From positions 12,934,501-12,998,500 of the forward strand of contig NC_044600.1 in NCBI RefSeq assembly GCF_901933205.1: a stretch of 64,000 nt of DNA, written 5' to 3'. The notes below the pieces were generated by a model, which did not search any database, was not told the origin of the DNA, and saw only the letters and a program-made list of their open reading frames with translations. The position numbers and the translations under genes are program-made. Below are positions 63,601 through 64,000 of this stretch, one piece after another (position 1 is the stretch's first letter; each line of letters begins with the position of its first letter). Origin of the DNA: Camarhynchus parvulus (taxonomy: Eukaryota; Chordata; Aves; Passeriformes; Thraupidae).

Positions 63601-64000
63601 GAGCCAGGCATCAGTCATAACAAGAAAGACAAACTTATTTCATTTAAAAATGGTGCATGAAGTAAAATGGAAAAGTCCAAATTTTTTAATTAACAGGATT
63701 GTGAGTATCGCTTATCTTCAAAAACAGCAAATTGGAATTAATCACATTTCAAGACCAAGTTAATATTCTCTCTCTCTTCTACAAAATGACTGTGATTGAT
63801 CTAAATCCAGTTATTTCATGCAAAACTAGGTTAAATACTGTAGATCTTTATGACCACACAGAAAGCACTACCATGACAGACTATGCTATTGTATTTCTGT
63901 AAGCCGCAGTAACTCCGACCGCAAGCGATCAAAATGGGGAAAAATCTCCAAGCCTTGAGAACAAAATGTTTGCGCAGTAACTCTTCTACAGGAACAAATT

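Larger units (their letters stand above)
1..64000 (-). other. AFF2: AFF2 locus, partial (intron 1 to intron 3)
   Basis: All recognised coding sequence belongs to one minus-strand gene whose ends lie outside the window on both sides. The order is intron 1 (from beyond 64000), exon 2, intron 2, exon 3, intron 3 (to below 1). Mammalian AFF2 is known for very long early introns and a CpG-island promoter carrying the FRAXE CCG repeat. Neither a CpG island nor a CCG run was seen here. It is inferred that the whole window is transcribed as AFF2 pre-mRNA. Confidence 0.85.
36474..64000 (-). other. AFF2: AFF2 intron 1, partial (at least 27.5 kb)
   Basis: From the exon 2 acceptor to the window edge no AFF2 exon 1 was recognised. 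A match to the short MDLFDFF-like first coding segment was looked for by eye on the minus strand and not found. The region is mostly unique AT-rich DNA. It holds a purine-rich patch (40680-41340), T/G-rich and A/C-rich tracts near 44.2 and 46.3 kb, a hairpin at 47.1 kb, a MIR fragment at 50.5 kb, a CR1-type fossil at 55.7-56.1 kb, and a (TTTC)n run at 60.7 kb. Confidence 0.85.

Overview
The window is intronic DNA of a vertebrate, most likely a bird, holding two internal coding exons of one gene read on the minus strand: AFF2 (FMR2), of the AF4/FMR2 family of transcription-elongation scaffold proteins. Together the exons make up about 1 kb. The other 63 kb is AT-rich, CpG-poor intron. A bird is inferred because the exons translate to a close but clearly diverged version of mammalian AFF2, Alu and L1 elements are absent, recognisable repeats are very sparse, and the clearest ones are old CR1-like and MIR-like fossils. 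No species can be named, and another reptile is not strictly excluded.

Layout, in the direction of transcription (high to low coordinates). Positions 64000 to 36474 are the visible part of intron 1. Exon 1, the promoter and any CpG island are not seen and should lie beyond 64000. Exon 2 is 36353-36473 (121 nt). Intron 2 is 29929-36352 (6,424 nt). Exon 3 is 29038-29928 (891 nt, 297 codons). Positions 29037 to 1 are the visible part of intron 3, and exon 4 was not found. Both exons have proper acceptor and donor sites, and reading phases agree across the junction.

Across the exon 2/exon 3 junction the two exons encode the N-terminal family homology region, including the segment that in the paralogue AFF4 binds cyclin T1/CDK9 (P-TEFb). 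Exon 3 continues with a long Ser/Gln/His-rich, probably disordered stretch and ends near a conserved motif, QQKPTAYVRPMDGQDQ. No bacterial, viral, CRISPR or complete mobile-element content was seen, and no second gene could be supported.

The introns hold microsatellites, A-rich and T/G-rich tracts, small tandem duplications, a perfect 10-bp hairpin, one convincing CR1-type 3' end, one convincing MIR fragment, weaker repeat traces, and several AT/TAAT-rich blocks that look like possible conserved non-coding elements but cannot be confirmed without alignment. I found no clear evidence of a novel biological system. The most useful observations are the exon structure and its splicing consequences, and the ancient repeat fossils.
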